A program made the translations under genes and the position numbers. Of a stretch of 64,000 bases of DNA, positions 1 through 7,932 are shown in pieces. The notes beneath the pieces are model-generated. The model saw nothing but the letters and a program-made list of their open reading frames with translations. It ran no database searches and was not told the origin of the DNA. This DNA is from Bacillus norwichensis. Lineage in GTDB: Bacteria; Bacillota; Bacilli; Bacillales; Bacillaceae_C. The stretch is taken from assembly GCF_014836955.1 (NCBI RefSeq), contig NZ_JACSPV010000002.1, positions 148,756 to 212,755 of the forward strand, given 5' to 3'. Each line of letters begins with the position of its first letter. The stretch's first letter is position 1.

Positions 1-1379
1 CGGGAATTGGCCAGATTATTTTGCTTGTCGCTGTTATTGCCGATCTTGTCACGATGATTCTGCTTTCTGTGTTTGTTTCTCTTTCAAGTGATGGCAGCGG
101 GCATATGTGGCTGTTACTTGTGCTGTTTGCAACAGGAGTTATTTTTTACTTTATAGGTGTCCGCTTTAAGAGTAGGAATTTTGTAGCGAGCTTGTCAAAA
201 GGGACGGTGCAGATCGGAACTCGTGCTATTTTTACGTTGATCATCGTACTGGTCGCTTTATCTGAATCAGTTGGAGCCGAGAACATATTAGGCGCATTTA
301 TCGCAGGAACGCTTGTTTCGCTTTTGAATCCTGACCAAAATATGATCCGTCAGCTTGATTCTTTCGGATATGGGTTTTTAATCCCCATATTTTTCGTCAT
401 GGTCGGAGTAGACCTTGATCTATGGTCGCTCTTAAGCAATAAAAACATGTTGCTGCTGATTCCGTTTTTGCTTGCGGCTTTGTTTATATCTAAGTTCTTT
501 CCAGTGCTAATATTGAGGCGCTGGTATGATAAAAATACCGTACTCGCATCCGCATTTTTACTGACTTCCACTTTATCACTTGTCATAGCTGCAGCTAAAA
601 TTGCTGAGCGGATCAATGTAATTTCATCAGAGATGAGCGGTACGTTCATATTAGTGGCTGTCATTTCATGTATTTTAACTCCTATCCTGTTCAAAAAATG
701 GTTCCCAAAAGAAAATGCCGCGAAGAGAAAAGTAAAAGTGGCATTCGTTGGAGCCAATCAAATGTCACTGGCTGTTTCAAAGGAATTGAGCCACAATCAA
801 TATGATACATCTGTTTTTCACAAGAAATTTGAAAAAGCGGATTCTCAGACTGCGGATTCTACATTTGACATCATAGAGGTCGCGGGATATGAGGAGGATG
901 TGCTAGAAAAAGCGGGAGTATTTGATTCGGATATTCTTTTCATTGCAACAGGAGATGAAGAGCTCAATTCAACGCTGGCTGTCGCTGCCAAAGAGCGCGA
1001 CATGGAAAGGGTTATTGCCCGTATTGAAAGCCCCGACCTTGCAAAGGCATTAACGGAGCAGGATATTGAGGGATTTTCAACATTACTTTCTACAACGGCA
1101 TTGATGAAAGCTTTGATAGAGTCACCGAATATTGCACATATCATGACGAGTGAGGAAACAGCCTTGCACGAAATCCGAATGATGAATCCAGAATATGGAC
1201 AGATGACTTTACGGGAATTTCCATTTACAGGGGATGTTATCATTGTAAGGATATTTAGGGGGAAGGATTCTATTGTCCCCCACGGAGATACAGAGCTCCA
1301 ACTCAATGATCGTTTGATTGTAACTGGATCGGCTGAATATGTAGAGGAATTAACGAGGGAACTGCAATTTAAACAGTAA
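1..1379 (+). CDS. yjbQ: CPA2-type cation/proton antiporter with RCK domain, 3' part (YjbQ-like)
   Basis: Partial gene: the frame is open from base 3 and the start lies before the window. About 458 residues are visible against roughly 610 usual for YjbQ-type proteins. The first half has repeated hydrophobic segments of the Na+/H+ exchanger fold, including the GAFIAGTL stretch typical of CPA2 antiporters. The second half has a TrkA-N/RCK nucleotide-binding fold (KVAFVGANQMSLAVS) followed by a TrkA-C-like tail with LNDRLIVTG. The family exchanges K+ or Na+ for protons at the cell membrane and is gated by the cytosolic RCK domain. The neighbour fabI fits the B. subtilis yjbQ-fabI order. The specific ion is not readable from sequence. 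Confidence 0.85.
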   Translation, partial: GIGQIILLVAVIADLVTMILLSVFVSLSSDGSGHMWLLLVLFATGVIFYFIGVRFKSRNFVASLSKGTVQIGTRAIFTLIIVLVALSESVGAENILGAFIAGTLVSLLNPDQNMIRQLDSFGYGFLIPIFFVMVGVDLDLWSLLSNKNMLLLIPFLLAALFISKFFPVLILRRWYDKNTVLASAFLLTSTLSLVIAAAKIAERINVISSEMSGTFILVAVISCILTPILFKKWFPKENAAKRKVKVAFVGANQMSLAVSKELSHNQYDTSVFHKKFEKADSQTADSTFDIIEVAGYEEDVLEKAGVFDSDILFIATGDEELNSTLAVAAKERDMERVIARIESPDLAKALTEQDIEGFSTLLSTTALMKALIESPNIAHIMTSEETALHEIRMMNPEYGQMTLREFPFTGDVIIVRIFRGKDSIVPHGDTELQLNDRLIVTGSAEYVEELTRELQFKQ

Positions 1380-1384
1380 TATTA

Positions 1385-1573
1385 TCAAATGCGCCTTGGC
1401 GTATTTGCCCCCAGATTTTATCGAAGCTCAATAAATTTCTTCTGAAAATCTGTGGCATCCGCCGGGGGCTTTAACTTTATGCAGCTTGGGTTTGAACCCT
1501 CGCTGAATGGAATAACAATATGCATTCATTTCACCACTTACAGAAGTGGGAGAATTCTGCTGAATAAAGTTAT
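1385..1573 (-). repeat. Dispersed two-module structured repeat, copy A
   Basis: Reverse-oriented copy of the repeat family that recurs eight times in the window. On the minus strand it starts with AACTTTATTCAGC, holds a CCCACTT/AAGTGG hairpin and a GGTTCAA-centred hairpin, then a second module containing CAGATTTT...AAAATCTG and GGCG...CGCC stems, and ends in GCGCATTTGA. It begins five bases after the stop codon of the antiporter gene and faces it, and it lies just before the fabI promoter. No coding potential is seen. Confidence 0.85.
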
Positions 1574-1583
1574 AAGAATCCTG

Positions 1584-1632
1584 TTTACAAAACAAAAAGC
1601 AGTCGTGTATGATTAGTACTAGGTGCTAATAA
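1584..1632 (+). promoter_or_regulatory. fabI promoter with FapR operator
   Basis: A sigma-A-like promoter TTTACA (1584-1589), 18-bp spacer, TATGAT (1608-1613) is overlapped by the palindrome TTAGTACTAGGTGCTAATAA (1613-1632). This matches the known FapR operator pattern (TTAGTACC/GGTACTAA type). FapR represses fatty-acid genes until malonyl-CoA rises. The same motif recurs at the plsC promoter (43053-43071). Confidence 0.85.
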
Positions 1633-1663
1633 CATGTAATAAAAATAATGGGGAGGAATTCGC

Positions 1664-2443
1664 ATGCTTTCTTTAACTGGTAAAACCTTTGTGGTTATGG
1701 GTGTTGCAAATAAACGGAGTATCGCATGGGGAATTGCAAGATCTTTACATAAAGCTGGTGCTAAACTGATTTTTACATATGCTGGGGAGCGTCTTGAGAA
1801 AAATGTTCGTGATTTGGCGGATACGTTGGAAGGAGAAAAATCCCTTGTCCTTCCTTGCGATGTTACAAAAGACGATGATGTTGAGGCATGCTTCAGTCAA
1901 ATTAAGGAGCAGGCAGGCCCGATCCATGGGATTGCCCACTGTATCGCGTTCGCCAATAAAGAAGAGCTGGATGGGGACTATTTGAATGTTACAAGGGATG
2001 GTTTCCTCCTTGCTCATAACATCAGCGCTTATTCATTGACTGCTGTTGCCAAAGCGGTTCAAAAGCTAGATGTTATGCCTGAGGGCGGAAGCATTGTGAC
2101 AATGACTTATCTTGGCGGAGAGCGAGTTGTAACAAACTATAACGTTATGGGAGTGGCTAAAGCTTCACTTGATGCGAGCGTTATGTATTTGGCAAGCGAT
2201 CTTGGTAAACAAGGCATCCGAGTAAACTCAATTTCTGCTGGCCCAATCCGTACACTTTCTGCAAAAGGAATCAGCGATTTTAACAGTATTTTGAAAGAAA
2301 TTGAAGAAAAAGCTCCTCTGCGTAGAACAACTACTCCGGAAGAAGTCGGCGATACTGCTGTATTCTTGTTCAGCGATCTTTCACGTGGTATTACAGGTGA
2401 AAACATCCATGTCGATTCTGGCTATCATATAATGGGCAATTAA
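1664..2443 (+). CDS. fabI: Enoyl-ACP reductase, FabI type (NADH)
   Basis: Catalyses the last reduction of each fatty-acid elongation cycle (trans-2-enoyl-ACP to acyl-ACP) in the cytosol. The 259-residue length is normal. The SDR fold shows the divergent GVANKRSIAWGIA cofactor motif near residue 13. The catalytic Tyr/Lys set is Y149, Y159 and K166 (TYLGGERVV and NYNVMGVAK), as in FabI. A GGGGAGG ribosome binding site precedes the ATG by about 9 nt. The promoter carries a FapR operator, so it should be controlled with the other lipid genes. A terminator at 2532-2570 ends the transcript. Target class of triclosan-like inhibitors. Confidence 0.96.
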   Translation: MLSLTGKTFVVMGVANKRSIAWGIARSLHKAGAKLIFTYAGERLEKNVRDLADTLEGEKSLVLPCDVTKDDDVEACFSQIKEQAGPIHGIAHCIAFANKEELDGDYLNVTRDGFLLAHNISAYSLTAVAKAVQKLDVMPEGGSIVTMTYLGGERVVTNYNVMGVAKASLDASVMYLASDLGKQGIRVNSISAGPIRTLSAKGISDFNSILKEIEEKAPLRRTTTPEEVGDTAVFLFSDLSRGITGENIHVDSGYHIMGN

Positions 2444-2531
2444 TAGGGGTTTTTATCATATAGGAGTTAAAACTGAAACAAGAATTAAACAATTGCCATA
2501 AAACTATTTGGATGAGTTTTTTATTAACAAA

Positions 2532-2570
2532 CTGCCGTGAAGTGTACTCACGGTGGTTTTTTTATTTTTG
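2532..2570 (+). terminator. Rho-independent terminator after fabI
   Basis: Stem CCGTGA/TCACGG with a 7-nt loop followed by TGG and a T run, 90 bases after the fabI stop. Confidence 0.85.
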
Positions 2571-2576
2571 TGATAA

Positions 2577-2603
2577 ACGTCGGCTGGGGATATGCATACA
2601 TTA
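2577..2603 (+). promoter_or_regulatory. Sigma-K-type promoter of cotO
   Basis: AC at 2577-2578, 16-nt spacer, then CATACATTA at 2595-2603. This fits the sigma-K pattern AC-N16-CATANNNTA used for late mother-cell coat genes. It lies 33 bases before the cotO start. Confidence 0.7.
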
Positions 2604-2636
2604 TTAAGAAAGTTTCAGTGATGGAGGTTTTTCCAT

Positions 2637-3185
2637 ATGACAAAAAAAGATAAGTCACTAAAGCCTATTTTATATATTGCGCAGCCTCATTTAAAAGAGC
2701 CGAATCGCCAGATGCAGAGTCAGTATACTTCAAATGCTGAGCAACGATTCAATTTGAATCCGAGTGCTACAGTCGTTGCTGGCAAGGCAAGAACAGTCAA
2801 AAGAAATATCAGTTATGTTGAGGAAGAAGACTTTATTTTTGAAGATAAGAACAATTCAATGGAAAAAAAAGCCGAAGAAAAGCAGCCTCAAAAACAAATT
2901 CCAGTTTCAGCCGCGGACTATTTCAGATCTCAAACTCAAAATAACAGTTCTGTAAAAGGCAGACTTAGCCCAATTAAGCCATTCATCACTATGTCGATTG
3001 ATGAAAAGCTACAGCATTTATCATCGAAATCCCAATTTTATTCCTGTATCTTTTCAACATCAGATAAAAGGGTCACTGGTAAACTGCATACAGTCGATCA
3101 AAATCATATAGTCGTGAAGACAGGTTCTGGAGAGTTTGTCACGATTGGTAAAAAAGAGTTGATTGGAATCCGGATTAACGCTTAA
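2637..3185 (+). CDS. cotO: Spore coat protein CotO
   Basis: Late spore coat assembly protein made in the mother cell. The N-terminus with PILYIAQPHLKEPN and the C-terminal IDEKLQHL ... GKLHTVDQNHIVVKT block are typical of CotO (YjbX); the middle is low-complexity and charged. 182 residues, a little shorter than the B. subtilis protein. GGAGG precedes the ATG. Neighbours cotZ and yjcA and the sigma-K-like promoter support a coat role. In B. subtilis CotO is needed for assembly of outer coat layers. Confidence 0.88.
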   Translation: MTKKDKSLKPILYIAQPHLKEPNRQMQSQYTSNAEQRFNLNPSATVVAGKARTVKRNISYVEEEDFIFEDKNNSMEKKAEEKQPQKQIPVSAADYFRSQTQNNSSVKGRLSPIKPFITMSIDEKLQHLSSKSQFYSCIFSTSDKRVTGKLHTVDQNHIVVKTGSGEFVTIGKKELIGIRINA

Positions 3186-3295
3186 GTGCCAAAAATGAAG
3201 AGTATCTCCAAAAAAAGTAAGTGCGTGTTCTTTGTTGATGTTATTAAAAACGTCACGATAAGCGGTGAAAGATGCCCATCATAAGGGGTGTACAA

Positions 3296-3391
3296 TTGAA
3301 AAGGGTCATGAATTTAGCGAAGGTAGCTGCCCAAATGCAAAATCAGTCGAAGAAAAACGAAAAATCGTTTTCCTCGACTGATTCATTTTAG
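3296..3391 (+). CDS. Possible 31-residue peptide in the coat gene cluster
   Basis: TTG start with an AAGGGG site 9 bases upstream encodes a 31-residue basic, Ser/Lys/Gln-rich peptide beginning MKRVMNLAKVAA. Its last third overlaps the hairpin at 3341-3383. It sits between cotO and cotZ, where small spore proteins are common. No family is recognised, and the overlap with a terminator hairpin leaves real doubt. Confidence 0.35.
   Translation: MKRVMNLAKVAAQMQNQSKKNEKSFSSTDSF
3341..3383 (-). terminator. Long hairpin terminator between cotO and cotZ
   Basis: AATCAGTCGA pairs with TCGACTGATT and the inner GAAAAACGA pairs with TCGTTTTC. On the minus strand the stem is followed by TTTTGCATTT, so it most likely ends the cotZ transcript; it may also stop cotO readthrough. 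Confidence 0.6.
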
Positions 3392-3419
3392 AGGGCTTTT
3401 TAAATAGCCCCCTTCAACA

Positions 3420-3986
3420 TTAGTCACAAAGCTCTAAGTCAACATCTGCGATACATTGAACAGCACAGAAGCAGTGAAGGTCAACAGTAACACAGCTGTT
3501 GCTGCGTCCCCAATCTCTTACTTCGCAAAGCTCTGAGAAATTACATTTTCCGTGAGTTTCAAAAATATCAGCTACAGTCTTTCCATCCTTTTTCAATGGT
3601 ACAAGGACCCTTAAAGTGGCGCAGCAATTATCAAAGATTTCTTCAACCCGGAAAAAGACAGACATGCATTTGCCATGATGTCCTCTGAACAAAGCTTTAA
3701 AAAGCTCACCGTTCTTATGAGTCAAAGTGAATACACGGGTATCCGCATGTCTTCGTCCCCGTACACCTAAATCACCAAGAGGCTCAACAAAGCAGTTTGA
3801 TGTGCATGCTTCGCATTCTTCTTCTGCCTGTTCCTGAATATCTTTGATAGCTCTGACTACTTGACAAACACAATTTAATGCACAGCCACCATCGCCGCCA
3901 CAGCCACCGCCACCGCTTTTCTCGTGATGGTGATGGGTTGTCGGCGCTACATGGCCGAAGGATGATTCCATATCTTCGAAGCTCAT
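3420..3986 (-). CDS. cotZ: Cysteine-rich spore coat/crust protein, CotY/CotZ family
   Basis: Structural protein of the outer spore coat or crust/exosporium (CotZ, CotY and ExsY belong to one family). The sequence is rich in Cys and His: an HHHH run near residue 18, a Gly/Cys-rich GGGGCGGDGGC stretch and many Cys across the C-terminal domain (LRVLVPLKKDGK core). Such proteins self-assemble into disulfide-linked two-dimensional lattices. 188 residues is slightly longer than CotZ/CotY. An AAAGGAGG site lies 9 bases before the ATG. It is divergent from yjcA. Whether it is the CotY or CotZ orthologue cannot be decided from this copy alone. Confidence 0.85.
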   Translation of the reverse strand: MSFEDMESSFGHVAPTTHHHHEKSGGGGCGGDGGCALNCVCQVVRAIKDIQEQAEEECEACTSNCFVEPLGDLGVRGRRHADTRVFTLTHKNGELFKALFRGHHGKCMSVFFRVEEIFDNCCATLRVLVPLKKDGKTVADIFETHGKCNFSELCEVRDWGRSNSCVTVDLHCFCAVQCIADVDLELCD

Positions 3987-4114
3987 CTATATGTTCCTCC
4001 TTTTTATATAGTCATTAATGGTCATTTACATTAATAACATATTAATCCATAGGTAATTGAGTAACGGACAAACGCCTGTTTTACATAAAATAGGCAATCA
4101 AAGGGGGGGAATCA

Positions 4115-4471
4115 ATGGATATTGCCTGGTTGGAATTTATTATATTCAGCATGGCGGTTTTTCGTCTCACTAGGCTGTTAGTCTATGATCAAATAACAGA
4201 ATGGATAAGAAGTCCATTCATAGATGAGTATGAGGAAAAAAATAATGAGGGAGAGACGGAGGTTTATCTGCGTCCGAAAGAAGGAGGTGTCCGGGGCTGG
4301 TTTGGCAATCTGCTGAGCTGCTACTGGTGTACAGGGATATGGATGGCTATCGGATTATTCGTGATACGTTTTTATCTTCCTGTTGTTTATAAACCTGTTG
4401 TTATCGTATTGGCCGCGGCTGGCTTCGCAGCAATTGTTGAAACATGGATTCAGTCAAAAAACATCGGGTAA
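4115..4471 (+). CDS. yjcA: DUF1360 sporulation membrane protein YjcA
   Basis: Small membrane protein of 118 residues. It has an N-terminal hydrophobic helix containing FRLTRLLVYD, a polar middle, and the conserved LLSCYWCTGIW motif followed by two hydrophobic stretches, all typical of DUF1360. B. subtilis yjcA is a sporulation gene at the same place next to the coat genes. AAAGGGGGG precedes the ATG. Molecular function is unknown; the paired cysteines could bind metal or form a disulfide (inference). Confidence 0.85.
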   Translation: MDIAWLEFIIFSMAVFRLTRLLVYDQITEWIRSPFIDEYEEKNNEGETEVYLRPKEGGVRGWFGNLLSCYWCTGIWMAIGLFVIRFYLPVVYKPVVIVLAAAGFAAIVETWIQSKNIG

Positions 4472-4563
4472 TCTGGGGTTTTGGGAAAACGATAAGCGAA
4501 GGACGCTCATAAAATATACTAGGTGCATAGGTGCATCCAATATACATGTGGGAAGTGAGATCT

Positions 4564-4665
4564 TTGAAAAAAAATGGAGGGAAAAAAAGGTCGGTCGCTC
4601 CTGTTCATAAAAAAAGGAAAGGCTGCGGATGCGGAGGACCTATCAAGAAGCCAAGAGTGTTTTAG
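4564..4665 (+). CDS. 33-residue basic, Cys/Gly-containing peptide
   Basis: A TTG-started frame encodes 33 residues, strongly basic, with a central GCGCGGP motif and a PRVF end. The start has only a weak AAGTGAG site. It ends just before a strong terminator (4702-4735) and lies between yjcA and the spoVA-type operon. Size, charge and Cys content resemble small spore proteins. I do not recognise a named family; function unknown. Confidence 0.5.
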   Translation: MKKNGGKKRSVAPVHKKRKGCGCGGPIKKPRVF

Positions 4666-4701
4666 AAGTTTTTTTCGACTTTTTACCATGCATTCGTGTA
4701 C

Positions 4702-4735
4702 AGAGAAACTTTTTGTATAAGTTTCTCTTTTTTTA
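4702..4735 (+). terminator. Rho-independent terminator
   Basis: GAGAAACT/AGTTTCTC stem followed by seven T. It separates the yjcA/peptide region from the yhcN-spoVA operon. Confidence 0.88.
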
Positions 4736-4833
4736 TTCTTCTTTTCAAAAAGAAAGTTGAAACATTTGCGTTCATAATTTACATGGATTGGTGAAAAATA
4801 AAGGTAGTTACGATTTTAAAAGCGGAGGTTCAC

Positions 4834-5313
4834 ATGAGTAAATCATTAAAGATTATTATTATGGCCGCCATTTTATTGATTCTTTCCGCCTGCTCCTATG
4901 ATGATGGAAAAGAGCATAAAGAGAGCGATTCGGCCTTGTTGAAAACAACAAGCCCGCCGCCTATTGAGCTGAAGCAAAGGGATGAGGAGGATTCGGTTGC
5001 CTATCAGGTGAGAGAAGAAGTGTCGAAAATGAAGGAAATTTACGATGTTGCGGTGATTGAAGGAAAAAAGAAAATCATTGTGGCCTATAAAGTTAAGCAT
5101 ATGAAAAGGTTCAGAATGAAAAAAATTGAGAAGGATCTCACTAAAAGATTGGAGCGCGAATATCCCGACGAGAAATTTATTGTTTCCAGCGATTACAAAA
5201 TTTTCCTAGAAGCAATAAGGCTAGAAGAAGATTTGGATGACGGCAATTTATCAGACGAAAAAGCTGAAAAACGCTTTAAAAAAATTATCCGATTAAAAGA
5301 AGAAATGACATAG
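4834..5313 (+). CDS. Sporulation lipoprotein, YhcN/YlaJ family
   Basis: 159 residues with a lipoprotein signal peptide: basic start, hydrophobic core and lipobox LSAC with Cys20 as the lipidated residue. The mature part is highly charged, with the YhcN/YlaJ pattern EVSKMKEIYDVAVIEGKKKIIVAYKV. Family members are inner spore membrane lipoproteins made in the forespore and linked to germination. It is the first gene of the spoVA-type operon, 11 bases before spoVAC. YhcN/YlaJ genes are known partners of the extra spoVA operons of other bacilli. GCGGAGG precedes the ATG. Confidence 0.85.
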   Translation: MSKSLKIIIMAAILLILSACSYDDGKEHKESDSALLKTTSPPPIELKQRDEEDSVAYQVREEVSKMKEIYDVAVIEGKKKIIVAYKVKHMKRFRMKKIEKDLTKRLEREYPDEKFIVSSDYKIFLEAIRLEEDLDDGNLSDEKAEKRFKKIIRLKEEMT

Positions 5314-5324
5314 GAGAGAAGCAG

Positions 5325-5801
5325 ATGTCTAGTAAAAACAAATCAAAAACACCTGAACAGATTCAGTATGAACAGCTGCAAAAAAAACACGAAACCAAAA
5401 GGCCAATTTTAAAAAACTGCATCAGGGCTTTTTGGGTGGGCGGCACAATATGCCTAATCGGACAGGCTATTACTTATATTTATATTTACTTTTTCGATTT
5501 TACGGAGCAGACAGCGGGAAATCCGACTGTGGCTACAGTGGTGTTCTTCGCTATGATTTTAACGGGTTTTGGCATGTATGATCGTCTTGGCCAATATGCC
5601 GGCGCGGGAAGTGCCGTGCCCGTTACGGGTTTTGGAAATGCTGTTATCTCTTCAGCAATTGAACACAGAAGTGAGGGGTTTGTTACAGGGGTAGGAGGAA
5701 ATATGTTTAAACTCGCGGGATCGGTCATTATGTTTGGAGTATTCTCCGCATTTGTTGTCGCTTTTATAAAGACTATATTGTTCAAGTGGGGAGGGCTATA
5801 A
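5325..5801 (+). CDS. spoVAC: Dipicolinic acid channel protein SpoVAC
   Basis: Integral protein of the spore inner membrane that takes part in dipicolinate (Ca-DPA) movement; SpoVAC is known as a mechanosensitive channel component. 158 residues with a charged N-terminus and about four hydrophobic segments. The GTICLIGQ, GMYDRLGQYAGAG and PVTGFGNAV motifs are diagnostic. AGGAGAG precedes the ATG. Its stop codon overlaps the spoVAD start by one base, implying translational coupling. It is homologous to SpoVAEb two genes on, which shares the same core. Confidence 0.95.
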   Translation: MSSKNKSKTPEQIQYEQLQKKHETKRPILKNCIRAFWVGGTICLIGQAITYIYIYFFDFTEQTAGNPTVATVVFFAMILTGFGMYDRLGQYAGAGSAVPVTGFGNAVISSAIEHRSEGFVTGVGGNMFKLAGSVIMFGVFSAFVVAFIKTILFKWGGL

Positions 5802-6820
5802 TGCTTGTTGGGAATCAGACGTGGGTTTTTCATCAAAGGCCAGCCATTTTATCTACTGGAGTTGTTGGTGGACCATTTGAAAAAAAAGGACGTCTTACAA
5901 ATGATTTTGATAAATTTCATGAGGATTTATGGATGGGAAAGGATTCATATGAAAAGGCGCAAACCGTCTTACTCGAGGATGCCGTTGACATTGCGCTAAG
6001 AAAAAAAGCGTTAAAAGGGGAAGATGTTCAATTTTTCTTGGCGGGTGATTTAATCAATCAAATAACGCCGACGAGTTTTGCTGCTAGAACGAATCAGGTA
6101 CCGCATCTCGGATTATTCAGTGCGTGTGCCACTTCGACGGAGGGGCTGGCGCTGGCAGCTATGATTATTAATAACAGCGGAGCGGATTACATACTGGCAG
6201 GAGCGTCCAGTCATAATGCATCAGCTGAACGCCAATTTCGGTATCCTACAGAATATGGCGGCCAGAAGCCGCCAACTGCGCAATGGACTGTTACAGGAGC
6301 AGGAGTCGCTCTTGTTGGCTCTGGGAGATTAGTCAGTTCTCCCCATCCGAGAATTACTTCAGCCACCATCGGCAAAGTGATAGATATGGGATTGACGGAC
6401 CCGTTTAATATGGGAGGCGCAATGGCGCCAGCCGCTGTTGACACGATTCAAAGGCATTGTTTTGATTTGAACATTGACCCTTCCCATTATGACCTGATTG
6501 TGACCGGAGACCTGGCTGAAATAGGCAGGCGAGCTGCAATGGATCTTTTTCAACAAAAGGGAGTATCAGTTAATGATGAGCAATTTAAGGATTGCGGCCT
6601 TCTCATTTATAAGAAAGAAGAACAGGAAGTGTTTTCCGGAGCAAGCGGACCGGCTTGTTCTGCAGTCGTCATGTATGGTCATTTACTCAATGAGATGAAA
6701 GCAGGAAAGTATAAGCGAATTTTATGTGTGGCTACAGGCTCTCTTTTATCACCGCTTTCTTTTCAACAGAAGGAGTCTATTCCCTGTATTGCTCATGCAG
6801 TTGCCATCGAATATGTTTAA
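5801..6820 (+). CDS. spoVAD: Stage V sporulation protein SpoVAD
   Basis: Peripheral inner-membrane protein with a thiolase/ketoacyl-synthase-like fold that binds dipicolinic acid. 339 residues when started at the ATG at 5801, which has GGGGAGGG just upstream and overlaps the spoVAC stop by one base. [22 protein letters not shown] and the C-terminal [12 protein letters not shown] block match the family. The start at 5801 is preferred over an upstream in-frame codon because of the ribosome site and coupling. Lies in yhcN-spoVAC-spoVAD-spoVAEb. Confidence 0.95.
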   Translation: MLVGNQTWVFHQRPAILSTGVVGGPFEKKGRLTNDFDKFHEDLWMGKDSYEKAQTVLLEDAVDIALRKKALKGEDVQFFLAGDLINQITPTSFAARTNQVPHLGLFSACATSTEGLALAAMIINNSGADYILAGASSHNASAERQFRYPTEYGGQKPPTAQWTVTGAGVALVGSGRLVSSPHPRITSATIGKVIDMGLTDPFNMGGAMAPAAVDTIQRHCFDLNIDPSHYDLIVTGDLAEIGRRAAMDLFQQKGVSVNDEQFKDCGLLIYKKEEQEVFSGASGPACSAVVMYGHLLNEMKAGKYKRILCVATGSLLSPLSFQQKESIPCIAHAVAIEYV

Positions 6821-6834
6821 TAGGAGGGGTTTTC

Positions 6835-7191
6835 ATGCTTGCTATGTTTTTTTGGGCGTTTGTCATCGGAGGAATTATATGTGTAATTGGTCAGCTTATG
6901 TTTGATGCTGCCAAACTAACGCCTGCCCATACATTAAGTGGAATGGTTGTTGTTGGTGCAATTTTGGCCGGGTTTGGGTTGTATGATCCCCTTATAGATT
7001 TTGCTGGGGCCGGAGCAACCATACCGATCACCAGCTTTGGGAATTCCCTTGTCCACGGGGCAATGATGGAATCTGATAAACATGGTCTTGTCGGGGTAAT
7101 GACCGGAATGTTCGAAGTGACATCATCCGGTATATCGGCGGCCATCGTTTTCGGCTTCCTTGGCGCTTTACTATTTAAACCAAAAGGATAG
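6835..7191 (+). CDS. spoVAEb: SpoVAEb membrane protein
   Basis: 118-residue integral membrane protein of the DPA channel. [38 protein letters not shown] and the hydrophobic C-terminus match SpoVAEb and parallel SpoVAC. The ATG at 6835 has TAGGAGGGG 5-6 bases upstream, so the longer frame running back into spoVAD is not used. Last gene of the compact spoVA operon: spoVAA, AB, AEa and AF are not here, unlike the B. subtilis main operon, so the organism probably has a second, complete one elsewhere (inference). Confidence 0.93.
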   Translation: MLAMFFWAFVIGGIICVIGQLMFDAAKLTPAHTLSGMVVVGAILAGFGLYDPLIDFAGAGATIPITSFGNSLVHGAMMESDKHGLVGVMTGMFEVTSSGISAAIVFGFLGALLFKPKG

Positions 7192-7231
7192 GGATTTAAC
7201 TCATTCCAGCATTTTAAGAATTCTATATCTC

Positions 7232-7258
7232 ACCAAAAATAGCCTTCTTCATACTATA
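7232..7258 (+). promoter_or_regulatory. Sporulation promoter of spoVIF (sigma-K-like)
   Basis: AC at 7232-7233, 16-nt spacer, CATACTATA at 7250-7258: the same layout as the cotO promoter. CATACTA also fits a sigma-G -10 box, so the factor is not certain. Confidence 0.6.
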
Positions 7259-7288
7259 TAAAAGATGAAAAGGAGGCTATTTTTAACT

Positions 7289-7543
7289 ATGGATAATCAA
7301 TTTTTCAAAAATATTGAAAGTAAGACCGGAGTCGATATGAATGAAGTACTCAAGCTTGCGAATTCCTTGCAGAGTGCAAACTTTAAAGATGAAAAAACAG
7401 TCCGTCGAGTAATTAGAGAAGTGGCTAGGATTGCAAACCGCCCCGTTTCAAGAGAATTGGAAGACAAAATGGTGCATACCATCACAAAAGATGGCAGCAA
7501 ACTAGATATGGGAACTATTTCAAAAATGCTTAATAAAAAATAA
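7289..7543 (+). CDS. spoVIF: Stage VI sporulation protein F
   Basis: 84 residues. MDNQFFKNIESKTGV and the ANFKDEKTVRRVI and GTISKMLNKK segments match SpoVIF (YjcC), which is needed in B. subtilis for late coat assembly and spore resistance. The ATG at 7289 is chosen because it gives the family N-terminus and has AAAAGGAGG upstream. A sigma-K-like promoter and a downstream terminator make it a single-gene unit. Confidence 0.93.
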   Translation: MDNQFFKNIESKTGVDMNEVLKLANSLQSANFKDEKTVRRVIREVARIANRPVSRELEDKMVHTITKDGSKLDMGTISKMLNKK

Positions 7544-7548
7544 ACGAA

Positions 7549-7581
7549 GGGCTTGCATTATTTGCAAGTCCTCTTTTTTAA
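7549..7581 (+). terminator. Terminator after spoVIF
   Basis: GGGCTTGCA/TGCAAGTCC stem with a short loop followed by TCTTTTTT, a few bases after the spoVIF stop. Confidence 0.85.
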
Positions 7582-7644
7582 AAAAGAAAGGGTTTACAAA
7601 ATGGGGATTTCGGGTAAACACTATGAAAAAGAAGGTGCTATGAT

Positions 7645-7905
7645 ATGGGATATATTGCGCCGGTCAGGATGCTTCAATATACGGAGTACCAAAAAAGAGA
7701 TCAGGAAAAAACGAAAAATCGGGATCCTATGCCAATCCATTTTATGCCTGAAATTAGACTTCGAGCGAACTTTCAGTTTCGAGCTTCCGGAACGCAATTT
7801 CCGTTTAATGACAAGAAAATAAGGGGGATTGAATGGAAAGCCCCCAAAAAAGAAAATTTTCCTCATGAAACAGGAAAAGGCCTATTTTTTAACGAATATG
7901 TATAA
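7645..7905 (+). CDS. Small Bacillus protein of unknown function, 86 residues
   Basis: 86 residues starting MGYIAPVRMLQYTEYQKR, a start shared in my recollection by short Bacillus proteins with an MGYI.P....QY motif (family not named). GAAGGTG lies 7 bases before the ATG. No signal peptide or membrane helix; the middle and end are basic and aromatic. Overlapping frames on both strands here lack good starts or plausible proteins, so this frame is preferred. Function unknown. Confidence 0.6.
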   Translation: MGYIAPVRMLQYTEYQKRDQEKTKNRDPMPIHFMPEIRLRANFQFRASGTQFPFNDKKIRGIEWKAPKKENFPHETGKGLFFNEYV

Positions 7906-7932
7906 TAGCCTATTTGGAAGGAATGTTTTGAA

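Noticed and set aside
7553..7866. Two other frames overlapping the 86-residue gene at 7645
   Set aside because: Poor starts and Arg/Ile-rich translations; the 7645 frame has a better site and a plausible protein.
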